From Atriophallophorus winterbourni (lineage: Eukaryota; Platyhelminthes; Trematoda; Plagiorchiida; Microphallidae), in contig JACCGJ010000626.1 in assembly GCA_013407085.1 (NCBI GenBank), positions 152,722 to 216,721 on the forward strand: a stretch of 64,000 nucleotides of DNA, in the 5' to 3' direction. Each line of letters begins with the position of its first letter. Position 1 is the first letter of the stretch. Positions 18,663 through 28,146 of this stretch are shown piece after piece. The notes beneath the pieces are model-generated. The model saw only the letters and a list, made by a program, of their open reading frames with translations. It was not told the DNA's origin and ran no database searches. The translations under genes and the position numbers were made by a program.

Positions 18663-21284
18663 TTAAACTTGTTGAGAAAAATAGAGATAAGCGTCAAGTC
18701 GCTTTTTAAAAATCGAGAGCGATGGGGAGGTTACGACAAAAACTGGTAGATCATTCCAAAAACGAGGGGTACGGACAGAAAAGAAAAATTTACGGCAGTT
18801 CAACCGACTGGGCTGGTGGGCTAGCTTGAAAACATGCCCCCGGGTTCCGGAACTGGTTGCCATCAAAAGCAGTCCATGGCACAGATGTTTGTTCTCCTTA
18901 AGGATCTGGAAAACCAGTATCAGATCCCCTCAGATGCGACGGTAACTGATCGGGAACACGTTGAGTTGCTGGAGGCGGTCCACATAGTTCAGTAAACTGA
19001 GTCCTTTGACGAGCTTTGTGAACCTCCGTTGAGCCTGCTCTAGGACGTGATGGTCACGCTTTAGCCATGGAGACCAAACGGATACCGCATATTCCAGGTG
19101 GGGTCAGATGTACGCGTGTAGGAGCGAGGAAAAGAGGCGGTGGTCAAAAGACCCGAATACCCTTTTGAGAAGCCCTACGTTACGATTGGCGACTGATGAT
19201 GCGAGGGAACATCGGGCTGAGCAGCCAAGATCACTTTGAACCAATACGCCGAGGTCCTTTTCTAGCATACTCACCGAAGGTTCGGTATTCCCTAGCTTGT
19301 AACTAGGTTCGCCAGAGTGACGGATGCGAAGAGATCGGCATTTTCGTGGGTTGAAAGGGAGCTGGTTCGACGTTGCCCAGTTATTAAGTGAGGTAAGATC
19401 GGCTTGCAGGTCATCACAATCATTCGAGGAAGAGAGGATGTGCCATAGCTTGATATCATCTGCTAACATCAGAAACGGCGAGTTCACACATGCTCCAATG
19501 TCGTTGATGAACATCAAGAACAGACGCGGACCGAGTACAGAGCCCTGCGGTAATCCGCATTGTATTGAAAAACAATCGGAGAGCGATTGTCTGACGCGAA
19601 CGCGGAGTGTCCTGGAGCGGAGGAATTCGGCTAACCAAGACAAGAGTGGGTTACCAATTCCAAGTAGGCCAAGCTTTTGCAGTAAAATAGCATGGTTAAC
19701 ACGGTCAAAAGCTTTGGAGAAATCCAAGTATATACATGGCCCGCATCAACAGCCTTGGTCCAGCTGTCCCGCGCCAGAAGCAAGTTTGTTGTAGAGCAGT
19801 GTCCGCGGCGAAACCCATGTTGTTCGATGGCGACAGCATTCGTGTTCTCCATAAAAGCCATCAAATCATCGGATACAATAGATTCCATTACTTTGGAAAG
19901 CACAGGGAGCAGAGTGACTGGGCGGTAATTTGCAGGATCACTGCGGTTTCCACCTTTATATATCGGGGTTATGATCCCTTGTTTCCAATCTTCGGGAACA
20001 TGGGAGATATCGAACAGACGTTGGAAGTACATGGAAAGTGGTTCACAAAGTTGCACAGCAACCGCACGCAATGCTTTCGGTGTAATCCGGTCTACTCCAG
20101 GTGATGAATTTTCACGGAGCTGCATGATCTTTTTATATACACGTTCAGCGGTGAACAGAATAGTAGAGTCTAGGTGGGGGTGGGGTGATATTCAACGAAG
20201 ATGGTTGGCAATTCTGGAATACCGGCATGTAGCGATCCTTCAGTGTATTTGCGGCTTCCATAGAAGTCGATGTGGAGCCGCCTTTAATTTTCAGTGGGGG
20301 GATTCCAGTTTTCACTTTTCTTTTGTCATTTATATGGCGGTATAGCGGTTTTTGGTTGTTCAGAAACCGTGCAGTTAACTTGTTATGGTAATCCAGCTTA
20401 TCTTGACGCACTAGAGACGTACAGTGGTTGCGTAATTGTCGATATGCTTCCCAATTTCGCGCACACTCTTCCGATCGGAACTTACTCCAAGCAGCGTTTC
20501 TGCAGCAGATCCACTTACGAGTTCTACTACGAATGAAAGTACGTAGGATACGTCGTTTGTCTGTTTTGGAAGTCGATGATTGTTGCAGTAGACAGTGCCA
20601 CTGGGAGACAAATCTGGACCAGGTGAGCTCAGGATCGCCATTTAACATGAAGTTGAAATTGTTAGCAGTGACAATTTCTTGAAACGCCATGTAGTCCGTA
20701 ACTACCCGTACCAGGGGTACCTCCTCGTGAAGGAATTCGGCGTAAGAAACGAAAACAAATGTCAGTACGACGTGGTCGCTCTTCCCTAAGGGCCGTTCAT
20801 AATGAATTTCTTCTACCATCAGTTCCTCGTTAGTCAGCACTAGATCGAGTAAAGATGGACAATCGCCACTCCGAAAGCGTGTAGCAACATTAACGTGGTT
20901 GTACAAAGGATGGCTGCTGATGAAATCATCCAGATCCGCAGCAAACGTATTTGGACAGGGTTCGCCGACGACTTCAGGAGAGTTAAAATCCCCCATCAGC
21001 AATGCGTGCGAGTGGGGTAGTGATAAAGCGAAGCGAATGGATGCAATAATGACATCATCAATGGGGCGTTGAGTATTCGGTGGACGAAGAGCTTAGCCAC
21101 GTTTCGGATACAGCTATTATGTCAAAATGACGAGCAGCATGCTTCAAGCGAAGTTCTGCAAGTTTGCTGAGTAAACCCTGCGCGTTCGTGTAGAGACAGT
21201 TCAAGCCCTCACGCGTAAGGTTAGGATCAGCATCATTTATACGAATATCTAGACCGCCGATCCCGTTTGGATCGGCTCTTGTGA
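18663..21284 (-). pseudogene. CR1-B ORF2, broken endonuclease and reverse transcriptase
   Basis: The endonuclease starts C-L-Y-T-N-A-Q-G and S-E-T-W-L, loses the usual G-G-G-V-A block, and resumes at L-M-G-D-F-N-S-P-E (frame 21002-20145). Frame 20125-19631 has N-Y-R-P-V-T-L-L and Q-H-G-F-R-R. Frame 19727-19104 has D-F-S-K-A-F-D, G-L-P-Q-G-S-V-L-G-P and L-A-D-D. 18663-19100 holds the C-terminus, ending R-L-D-A-Y-L-Y-F-S-Q-Q-V. At least three frameshifts make it non-functional. Confidence 0.8.
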
Positions 21285-22144
21285 GTTTTTTTGGTTCGTC
21301 GAGTCTGTCTGCACCATATTCGTTTCGGTTAATGGAAGCGGTGGCGTCAATCGCGGTTTACTGTTAATCCGCTTTTCCAGGGCCCAGCGAAGACGAACTT
21401 CTGCTGGAGCACAATGCCTTTGTCGATACCATTGTTGCAAAGCGTCGTTCACCATAGATTCAGATTCAAAGGTGACCTTAAGTATGCGAGGACCTGATCC
21501 TTTGTAGCTGGGAGAAGCTGGCAAACGCGTCAGGGAAGTAGTTAAGGTATCGGCAATTTTACTTAATTGCTGTAAGAAGCGCCACTGTTCGCAATCTTGA
21601 GTGGTGTTTTTGTCAGCATCACTATCATTCAATTCAGGAACGCCAGGAACAAAGATGCTTTTTTGTCACTTTCGTGTTTCCAATCGTAATTCTCTTGCTT
21701 TTTCGCTTGCCTATCTGCCCATGATATATCGGGGAATATACGGATGGGGGACGAGATGTTTCGAAGCATGTAAGCGGATAAAAGAACGGATTCAACATCT
21801 GCTAACGATTTTAACACGATGCGCAACAATCTTGGCTCACCAGCGTGTGCCGATTTGTGGTGTCTTGACAAGCGGACCATGCTAGCCGGTTTTATGTTAA
21901 GGCTTAGCTCTTGACACAACTTCTTCCATTGTTCCACATCTTCAGATTGACGCGCTATGAAGCTGTGTGAATCAGTCTCGGGGACATTGGAGCAAATTGG
22001 GGGTTTAACTACTGACTTCTGTGCTGGTGGGAGTGATGTAACAGCAAAGTTCGAAATAGGTGAGCTTACTTGTTCTACACCGTTATAAACTACTAGAGTA
22101 TTGCATGGAAACGCAGAAGAGAACTTGGCTTCAAGAAGATCCAA
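21249..22144 (-). pseudogene. CR1-B ORF1 with two RNA-binding-like modules
   Basis: Frames 22144-21629 and 21632-21249 together form ORF1, broken by one frameshift near 21632. The first has E-P-R-L-L-R-I-V-L-K-S-L-A-D-V-E-S-V-L-L and I-R-I-F-P-D-I-S-W-A-D-R. The second has G-P-R-I-L-K-V-T-F-E-S-E-S-M-V-N-D-A-L. Both resemble the single-strand-binding RRM-like pattern of LINE ORF1 proteins (R-x-L-x-I-x-F ... D ... L). The tail ends Q-K-N-S-Q-E-P-I-Q-T-G-S-A-V. The role is inferred as RNA chaperone of the LINE particle. No zinc finger is visible. Confidence 0.65.
21256..21291 (-). promoter_or_regulatory. Candidate -1 ribosomal frameshift signal, CR1-B
   Basis: Minus strand: codons CAA AAA AAC give the heptamer A AAA AAC (21291-21285) in the ORF1 zero frame. 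An 8-nt spacer follows, then a perfect 8-bp hairpin GCCGATCC/GGATCGGC (21276-21269 and 21263-21256) with a 5-nt loop. The -1 frame is open from here into the endonuclease (C-L-Y-T-N-A-Q-G). ORF1's own stop is at 21251-21249, right after the hairpin. Confidence 0.7.
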
Positions 22145-22412
22145 GCGCTTTTTTGTGTTTCGAAGGACTGCTTATATTCATTGATCAGGTTGATCATATA
22201 ACGTATAAGCGGTGAGAAGTGAGAGTGAGTGAGTGAGAGATAGCTTATATTGCCGCCATAAACGATCTCGTTTACGGGTAGACCGACGAAATCGAGTAGT
22301 CCACCAGGGCGGCCTATGATGCTTTTTCACGACTTGCAGCGGAGCGTGCTTGTCTTGTAACTCCTTAAGATACTTAAAAATTCTATCCCAGTTTTCACTT
22401 ACATTAAAATCG

Positions 22413-23120
22413 TTAGAGAACTGAAAGAAAGATTTTGAAGTCTGTACAAAAATCCCATTCTACAAGCCTAAAATTTCGTCTAGGGCGAGCAGTAGATTTA
22501 TGAAACCGCAGTACCGCTTCGAAGCTTATCATTACGTGATCACTTTTGCCGAGCAGTGGTAGGTATTTTAAAAATCTAACGGCTTCGGGCTGAGACGACA
22601 ATACTAGGTCGAGAGTGGATGGAGTACATCCATTACAAAACCTCGTAGGATCACGCACATGCTGATGCAGCGCATGATCATGGAGCCATTCGAGAAACAT
22701 TTCGGATTGTTTGGTGACTAAACCTACAGAGACGGCCCAATTTATGTCTGGGAGGTTGAAATCACCTAAGGTGGGTACGCTGGGAGCTGATTGAAACAAC
22801 CTATCGAGCGTCTCAATCAGCTGTGTAATCTCCTGCTGGGCTGCACTAGGTGTGACGTAGACACAACCAATTGCGAGGGCTGACTTGTAGCAAGTCAGGA
22901 TACTCGTAACAACTTGGACGTTTTCACTGGTTAGGGATATACCCGTTCCTGTATTGTGTAGGCCATACTCTAGGAAGAGTGCAACGCCACCGCCTCTCCT
23001 GTCGCCAGGTCTATTGCATCTAATGACGAGATACTGCTCGCTGATGTTTATTGGCACAACGTCAAGCGCGAACAGCCAGGTCTCAGAAGGCGCTATAACC
23101 CGGGGGTGCAACTCAGCCAC
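22413..23120 (-). CDS. CR1-A copy 2 endonuclease domain
   Basis: 235 codons nearly identical to residues 17-250 of the copy 1 ORF2: S-E-T-W-L, G-G-G-V-A-L, G-D-F-N-L-P-D-I-N-W and S-D-H-V-M-I. A small deletion near 22445 shifts the frame before the linker. The CR1-B insertion cuts it from its own N-terminus. Confidence 0.8.
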   Translation of the reverse strand: MAELHPRVIAPSETWLFALDVVPINISEQYLVIRCNRPGDRRGGGVALFLEYGLHNTGTGISLTSENVQVVTSILTCYKSALAIGCVYVTPSAAQQEITQLIETLDRLFQSAPSVPTLGDFNLPDINWAVSVGLVTKQSEMFLEWLHDHALHQHVRDPTRFCNGCTPSTLDLVLSSQPEAVRFLKYLPLLGKSDHVMISFEAVLRFHKSTARPRRNFRLVEWDFCTDFKIFLSVL

Positions 23121-23133
23121 ACGAAGAGAGACG

Positions 23134-25694
23134 AATTAATGGTTGAATATATCAAACGGGAACCCCCACTCGGGCGCAGTGATCATGTCTTCCTCCACTT
23201 CGACCTAGTTTACTGGGCTGATAAGGTAAATGCACGCTCTATTTATTCATGTAAACGGACAAACTACGCGTCTCTCAACACTATCATTGACGAACAAAAT
23301 TGGATTATTAACTCATCAACTTCGGCGGAAGATGCCTGGCTTCATTTTTCGACCCGCTTACAGCATCTGCAAAGCTTATGCACCGTTACCAAAGAAGTTT
23401 CTCTCAAAAGTCGAGGTTTTACTCCAATTCGTAGTCGCACTCGAAAATGGATGCGGGAAAGAAATATTGAATGGGCTACCTATCTCAGTATGCCAACTCC
23501 TGCGAACTGGGAGCGCTATCGGAAGCTTCGTAACAAAGTCAATTCGCTAGTTCGCGATGACAAACTCGCTTACCAGTACAGACTAACGAGCTCTTTTGCC
23601 ATCAATCCCAAACGGTTATTTAGTTATGTTGAACCGCTTGAGGTATGTTAAACCTGGAGTTACGATCCTTGAGACTCCACAAGGCTTGACCCAAAATGCT
23701 GCAGCTGCGGCCGAAGCTCTGAAAGCTCATTTTGCCTCAATTTTTCAATCTTCTTCGGGCAACATCACGATTCCTGTAAATTCATCCCCATCCCATTCCA
23801 CTTTATCTGACATCGAATTTACACCCACAGTTATATATCGTAAACTAAAAAACTTACGGCCCACCAGTTCCGCTGGACCAGACGGTTTCCATCCCCGAAC
23901 CCTACGCGAATGTGCCTCCTCTCTCTGTTATCCCCTGGCTAATCTTTTCACGCACCTCTTTGCTAACGGCTGTGTCCCACTTGACTGGAAGTGTGGATCT
24001 ATCTCTCCCATCTATAAAAGCGGCTCTCGGTCTCTCGTGTCTAATTACCGACCGATAACATTACTCTCTGTTATATCGAAACTTATGGAATCTATTATCA
24101 GTGACTCTCTGATCCAGTTCATTGAAGGACTACACCTTCTGTCTGATTCGCAACACGGTTTCCGTCCCCGGAGATCATGTGTGACGAACCTGATGCTCGC
24201 ACGTGACCACTGGACATCCGAAGTCGACAAAGGACGTGAGATTCACCTAGTATACTTAGATTTCTCGAAAGCTTTCGACAGAGTCAACCATCGAATCTTG
24301 CTCCGCAAATTATGTTCTCTAGGGATTGCAGGTCAGTTGCTTCAGTGGCTTGAGAGTTATTTATCAGATCGCCGCGCATGCGTCCGCGTCGATGGATGCC
24401 TCTCTTCAAGTTTCAGCATTTCCAGCGGTGTCCCTCAAGGCTCTGTACTCGGGCCAACCCTATTCCTATCCTTCATTGATGATGTCGTTCAAGCCATTGA
24501 TTCCCACACGCTCATGTATGCCGACGACATGAAACTCTGGAGGGTCATCACATGTCAACACGACATCGATCAACTACAGGACGACCTCAATTCGCTTTAT
24601 GTGTGGTCACTCGAAAATTGCTTACCGTTCAATACAGAGAAATGCCGTGTCCTTTCAACGCGTACAAACTCTAGCCCAAGCTATTACCTGGGATTATACC
24701 CAATTGAGACGACTTCCTCAGAAAGGGACTTAGGCATTATCGTGCAGTCCAACATGTCAGTCTCGGCGACGTGCCTGAGAGCAACCAATAAAGCAAACGC
24801 CATGCTTGGTCTTCTCAAACGTGTTTTTCGCAGATTTGAACCTCAATGTTTGTCGCTTTTGCTCAAAGCATTCATCCGTCCACATCTCGAATACGCCGTT
24901 CAAGTGTGGTGCCCGTGGTTACTGAAGGACCAAAGACTTCTTGAGGCTCCCCAGCGACGCGCCACAAAAATGGTCAGAGGTCTGGCCTCGTATCCTTATC
25001 CTGAACGTCTTCGCTCCCTCAATCTCTTTTCAGTAAAATACAGAAGGCTCCGTGGTGACCTCATTCTCACCTACCAAATCCTCTCATCCACTGATCACCC
25101 TTGTAAACACATTCTCGTCCTTAATCGTGAAACTTCACATCTTCGTGGCCATTCACTCAAACTCTCATATAAACACTCACGCCTCAACTGTCGCAGGCAT
25201 TTCTTTTCCCTCCGGATATGTACTCACTGGAATAGTCTACCCCAGGAAGTCGTATCTGCAACATCCGTAGAGGTTTTTAAACGGAGTCTGGACGCTCATT
25301 TAAATGATCTCCACAACAACATACCTTGAGGCCTTGTCTGTCCGATTGCTGTTGTTCTCGGATAAGCACTGATCCACTACACCGCATCGCGTACTAGCTT
25401 CATTTTTCAGGTACGTTGTCCTCCTTGCCTTACTACTCCGTTCATTCCCTTCCTAACCACCTGTCAGTTTTACTTGTTTCCAGGTCTAACTCCACCCCGA
25501 TGCCTCCGTATTCTCCTGCTATCGCCTCGCTATATAAGGAAGGCGCGATTCCAAAGCGATTGTGGCCCGCTATAAGGCCTCCCCGTCCCCGAACAGATGT
25601 CACTTACTATTTTATTTCCACCACACTGTACATACCAACCTGTGGTTATTTTTAAGCTATGCTTTTACACCACAATAAACCATTGAACCATTGA
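23134..25694 (+). mobile_element. CR1-B, 5'-truncated copy inserted in CR1-A
   Basis: The left edge is abrupt within the endonuclease; the right edge is the CR1-B tail 'accacaataaa' plus two 'ccattga' units. The CR1-A sequence resumes exactly where it left off ('agagaga' to 'gtcagccc'), with ACG on both sides as a possible short target-site duplication. Orientation is opposite to the host element. Confidence 0.85.
23138..25329 (+). pseudogene. CR1-B ORF2: endonuclease end plus full reverse transcriptase, one frameshift
   Basis: The first frame (to 23651) starts E-L-M-V-E-Y-I-K-R-E-P-P-L-G-R-S-D-H-V, the end of the endonuclease, then the linker. A frameshift near 23640 leads to the second frame (to 25329), which holds all RT motifs: S-A-G-P-D-G-F-H, N-Y-R-P-I-T-L-L, Q-H-G-F-R-P-R, D-F-S-K-A-F-D, G-V-P-Q-G-S-V-L-G-P, and Y-A-D-D at 24517-24528. 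The C-terminal block H-L-E-Y-A-V-Q-V-W is complete. It is the best-preserved CR1-B reverse transcriptase here. Confidence 0.85.
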
Positions 25695-25769
25695 CGTCAG
25701 CCCACTTATTCCTCATGCTGCACACATTAGCGTACAGCACTGGGACGCTGGTTTTGCATGCTTCTGAAA

Positions 25770-26474
25770 CTAACCCTGCTTGGCCCTCGGTCGAAGCACC
25801 CGAGGGAGATGCACGTTTTTTGGCGTGCTACTTAAAGCAGGAGTATCTGGTTCAACAACCTCTTGCATGGATGTTACGGACCCTTGACTGAGGATTGAGG
25901 CCGCCTCTATAGAAAATGAACAACTAGAGAAATTTGCTTGGCTCCCATCTTCATTTTTGATAAGCGCGTCAACGTCGTCTAATCCGGACAGCCAGACTCG
26001 TAGCGATGAGCTTTTCGGTAAGATCGTAACGGATTCGCTAGCGCTACGGTTTGCATCAGGCTTACGGATAGCAGATGTAATTAAAGCGAGGTTTCTCCTA
26101 TTTGGAGCGGAAGGGTTTTGTCTAATATGAGATGGAGGGTTGTCTGGCTTAACCCGAAGCTTGTCTAGAGTTGTTGTGGCGATGTATTCAGCCCTAGACA
26201 ATAACGCATCCCGATCCGCCTGGTATTTGAATTCTACCAGTATTGGCCTAGGGCGGTTATCCATCTTCCATCTCCCTACACGGTGAACTCGCACCGTGGG
26301 AGTAGAAGGCTCCAGACCTACCATCCGGATAAGATCGCTGATACATCTGCGATCAAGATCTCTTCGACTTTTTGATTCCCTAATGAAAGGAATAAGGTTA
26401 TTGTCACAAACGTTGTGTCCTCTGATTGGTTGATTATTTGATTGGCTCTGATTCACCAGAGCTATTGCAGTCAA
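25770..26474 (-). CDS. CR1-A ORF1 protein, C-terminal two thirds
   Basis: The frame has 234 codons. Residues about 33-70 (S-K-S-R-R-D-L-D-R-R-C-I-S-D-L-I-R) precede V-R-V-H-R-V-G-R-W and R-P-R-P-I-L-V-E-F-K-Y-Q-A-D-R-D-A-L-L-S. This resembles the RRM-like core of L1-type ORF1 proteins (R-x-H-R-x-G ... R-P-R-P-I-x-V-x-F). The rest is polar and ends R-P-R-A-K-Q-G. It probably binds the LINE RNA. The N-terminal PHD-like zinc finger seen in related copies is missing from this piece. The 3' end overlaps the ORF2 frame, which is -1 to it. Confidence 0.7.
   Translation of the reverse strand: MTAIALVNQSQSNNQPIRGHNVCDNNLIPFIRESKSRRDLDRRCISDLIRMVGLEPSTPTVRVHRVGRWKMDNRPRPILVEFKYQADRDALLSRAEYIATTTLDKLRVKPDNPPSHIRQNPSAPNRRNLALITSAIRKPDANRSASESVTILPKSSSLRVWLSGLDDVDALIKNEDGSQANFSSCSFSIEAASILSQGSVTSMQEVVEPDTPALSSTPKNVHLPRVLRPRAKQG
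25784..25821 (-). promoter_or_regulatory. Candidate -1 ribosomal frameshift signal, CR1-A copy 2
   Basis: Same layout as 5643-5680: A AAA AAC at 25821-25815 in ORF1 zero frame, 8-nt spacer, hairpin CCCTCGG/CCGAGGG at 25806-25784. One spacer base differs between the copies while slip site and both arms are unchanged. Confidence 0.6.
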
Positions 26475-26505
26475 ACCTTTGGATATTTGGGATTGGACGA
26501 CAGGT

Positions 26506-26671
26506 CAATGTGGTCGTGGTGCAGTGGTTATGTACTTCGATGGGGGGAGTGAGGTCCCAGGTTCGAAACTCGGGGGCGACGATATTTTCGAAATAATTTT
26601 CGTCATCGGTAAGAAGACTCAGCATTCTTTCTAAATAGAGTTTTCTAATTTCTCTCTCCTTTATCTCAATT
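26506..26671 (+). repeat. tRNA-derived SINE-like repeat, left arm of an inverted pair
   Basis: The inverse copy is 26766-26785 joined to 35986-36116. The arms are 166 bp with a 94-bp spacer, and the Gypsy array lies inside the right arm. The tRNA-like head at 26513-26580 has an A box (TGGTGCAGTGG) and a B box (GGTTCGAA); GTCGT at the 5' end pairs with GCGAC at the 3' end. It is not a usable tRNA gene because the anticodon arm does not fold. Confidence 0.65.
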
Positions 26672-26785
26672 AGCCAGCAGAGGCAAGACTCGACGAAATG
26701 GAAAGAAAAAGAAAAGCAAGAGAGAGGAGAAAATTAGAGCAGGAAATCGCTATCGATAAAATTGAAATTGAGATAAAGGAGAGAG

Positions 26786-26942
26786 TATGGTGTTTTCATT
26801 ATTGTATATTTTATTACAATAACCCTGCATATTTCATTATTGTTTTGTTTTAATGATACATGTAAATATGTACACAATTTGAATATACGATTCACGCCGC
26901 GCTCGTGTTCTGCTTTGGGACAAGTATATCGTGTGTGACTGC
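26786..26942 (+). repeat. Gypsy A/B LTR, truncated outer copy
   Basis: Starts 'tatggtgttttcattattg' and matches the first ~157 bp of the right-hand LTR (35715), including 'cctgcatatttcattattg'. It breaks off at 'gtgtgactgc', where the next LTR begins. Confidence 0.8.
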
Positions 26943-27211
26943 TATGGTGTTTTCATCATGGTATATTTTATTACATTAATCCTACATATTTTGTCATTTG
27001 TTTTGTTATAATGAAACATGTAAAATATGTACACAATTTGAATATACGATTCACGCCGCGCTCGTGTTCTGCTTTGGGACAAGTATATCGCGTGTGACTG
27101 CCTGGGATTTGTATGCTGTTATTCGTTGCGAACTGTGTTCCGGTTTATTGCGTTCAATAACCAGAGACGTACTTTGTTAGTGGTGAAATCTCCGCTGGAT
27201 CAACCGCTACA
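26943..27211 (+). repeat. Gypsy-A 5' LTR
   Basis: 269 bp from 'tatggtg' to 'gctaca'. Followed after 3 nt by the primer-binding site 'tggtgagcccga' (27215), which would pair with a tRNA 3' end. Its first half is like the central LTR, its second half like the right-hand LTR, which suggests recombination between LTR subtypes. Confidence 0.8.
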
Positions 27212-27298
27212 AATTGGTGAGCCCGAATTTGGATTACTTTTTCACGCATTCCCGTTTACGCATTTGGCTTTCTCATTTTGCGCACTATTTTTATCAAC

Positions 27299-28126
27299 AT
27301 GAAATCTGACAGTGAATCCACCGACGTCGCAGAGGAGAAAATATGCCATTTTACATTACCCACTTTTGATATGAGTGATCCTCGTTTATGGTTTGCACAA
27401 ATTGAAGCGCTATTCGAATCATATCGCGTCACGACGCAACGAACACAGTACAATCGTGTTGTTGGCATGCTCCCGCCTTCAGTTGCCAAGGAAGTTGCTG
27501 ATCTGATTTACACCCGTCCGTCCATCAATCCTTACGATGTCCTGAAATCAACTGTGATTTCCCGCATTGGCTCGACTGACGAACAAAACTTACGCAAGCT
27601 ACTTTCTGGCGCCGAACTTGGTGACCGTTCCCCTTCCCAACATTTGCGGCACCTCAAGCAATTGCAGGGCGGTCAACAAATTAACGACAGTGTATTGCGA
27701 CAAATATGGCTGCAGAGCCTCTCCCAAGAAATCCGTAAAGTGCTGGCCGTCATGGATGATACCACCAGCCTAGACCGACTCGCCAAGGTGGCAGATGAAG
27801 TTCATCACATTGCACACAATGTGTCCATCTCCAGTGTATCCCCAAACCCCACACCTAATTTTCCTAATTCCCTTGAGAAAGAACTTTCTGACCTGAAATC
27901 CCAGTTCAATGAATTCTCCTTGCACATCCAAAACCTTTCTCGTGCCCGGAGTACCTCTCGTGGGAGATCTTCTCAGCGGTTTAAAAGCAGATCCAACAGT
28001 CGCTCAAATAGACCTACTATTTGTTACTACCACCGTCGATTTGGCGCGAAGGCTATTCACTGCACGTCGCCATGTACTTTTACCACTGATACCGAAAACC
28101 AGGGAAACTTCGTCGCCAGGCAGTAG
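27299..28126 (+). CDS. Gypsy-A Gag
   Basis: The first ATG is at 27299 (M-K-S-D-S-E-S-T-D). The capsid region has [16 protein letters not shown] and V-A-K-E-V-A-D-L-I, then a serine/arginine-rich stretch near residues 215-240. The CsRn1-type knuckle C-Y-Y-H-R-R-F-G ... C-T-S-P-C follows (about 28024-28076). The frame stops at 28124-28126, while pro-pol continues in the -1 frame. Gag coats the element RNA. It appears intact. Confidence 0.85.
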   Translation: MKSDSESTDVAEEKICHFTLPTFDMSDPRLWFAQIEALFESYRVTTQRTQYNRVVGMLPPSVAKEVADLIYTRPSINPYDVLKSTVISRIGSTDEQNLRKLLSGAELGDRSPSQHLRHLKQLQGGQQINDSVLRQIWLQSLSQEIRKVLAVMDDTTSLDRLAKVADEVHHIAHNVSISSVSPNPTPNFPNSLEKELSDLKSQFNEFSLHIQNLSRARSTSRGRSSQRFKSRSNSRSNRPTICYYHRRFGAKAIHCTSPCTFTTDTENQGNFVARQ

Positions 28127-28146
28127 ACACGGCGTCTCTGTCTGGC
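28102..28146 (+). promoter_or_regulatory. Candidate -1 ribosomal frameshift signal, Gypsy-A gag/pol
   Basis: Codons CAG GGA AAC give the heptamer G GGA AAC (28102-28108) in the Gag zero frame. After 6 nt a 13-bp stem forms: 28115-28123 with 28138-28146 (nine pairs, one G-U), a bulged U at 28124, then 28125-28128 with 28134-28137 around a 5-nt loop. The Gag stop lies inside the stem. The -1 frame is open and at once matches the protease leader of Gypsy-B. G GGA AAC is used by some retroviruses. Confidence 0.65.

Larger units (their letters stand above)
18416..22225 (-). mobile_element. CR1-B, nearly complete but broken LINE
   Basis: Reading leftward: ORF1 (22144-21249), ORF2 (about 21284-18663), a 3' UTR and the 7-bp tail at 18416. 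The element sits in RTE copy 4. ORF1 has one frameshift near 21632. ORF2 lacks a piece of the endonuclease and has frameshifts near 20140, 19690 and 19100. Its catalytic motif is L-A-D-D rather than Y/F-A-D-D. Confidence 0.8.
22226..26505 (-). mobile_element. CR1-A copy 2, split by a plus-strand CR1-B
   Basis: The minus-strand parts are 22226-23133 (endonuclease and linker) and 25695-26505 (ORF1). Sequence across the split is over 95% identical by eye to copy 1 at 4650-5740. The 3' part with the reverse transcriptase is missing left of 22226, where a 'gtgagtgagtgag' run marks the break. ORF1 continues, after the Gypsy array, at 36117-36493 and 39175-39330. Confidence 0.8.

Noticed and set aside
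26513..26580. Possible functional tRNA gene
   Set aside because: A and B boxes and a short acceptor pairing are present, but the anticodon arm does not fold and the sequence is one arm of a dispersed repeat.
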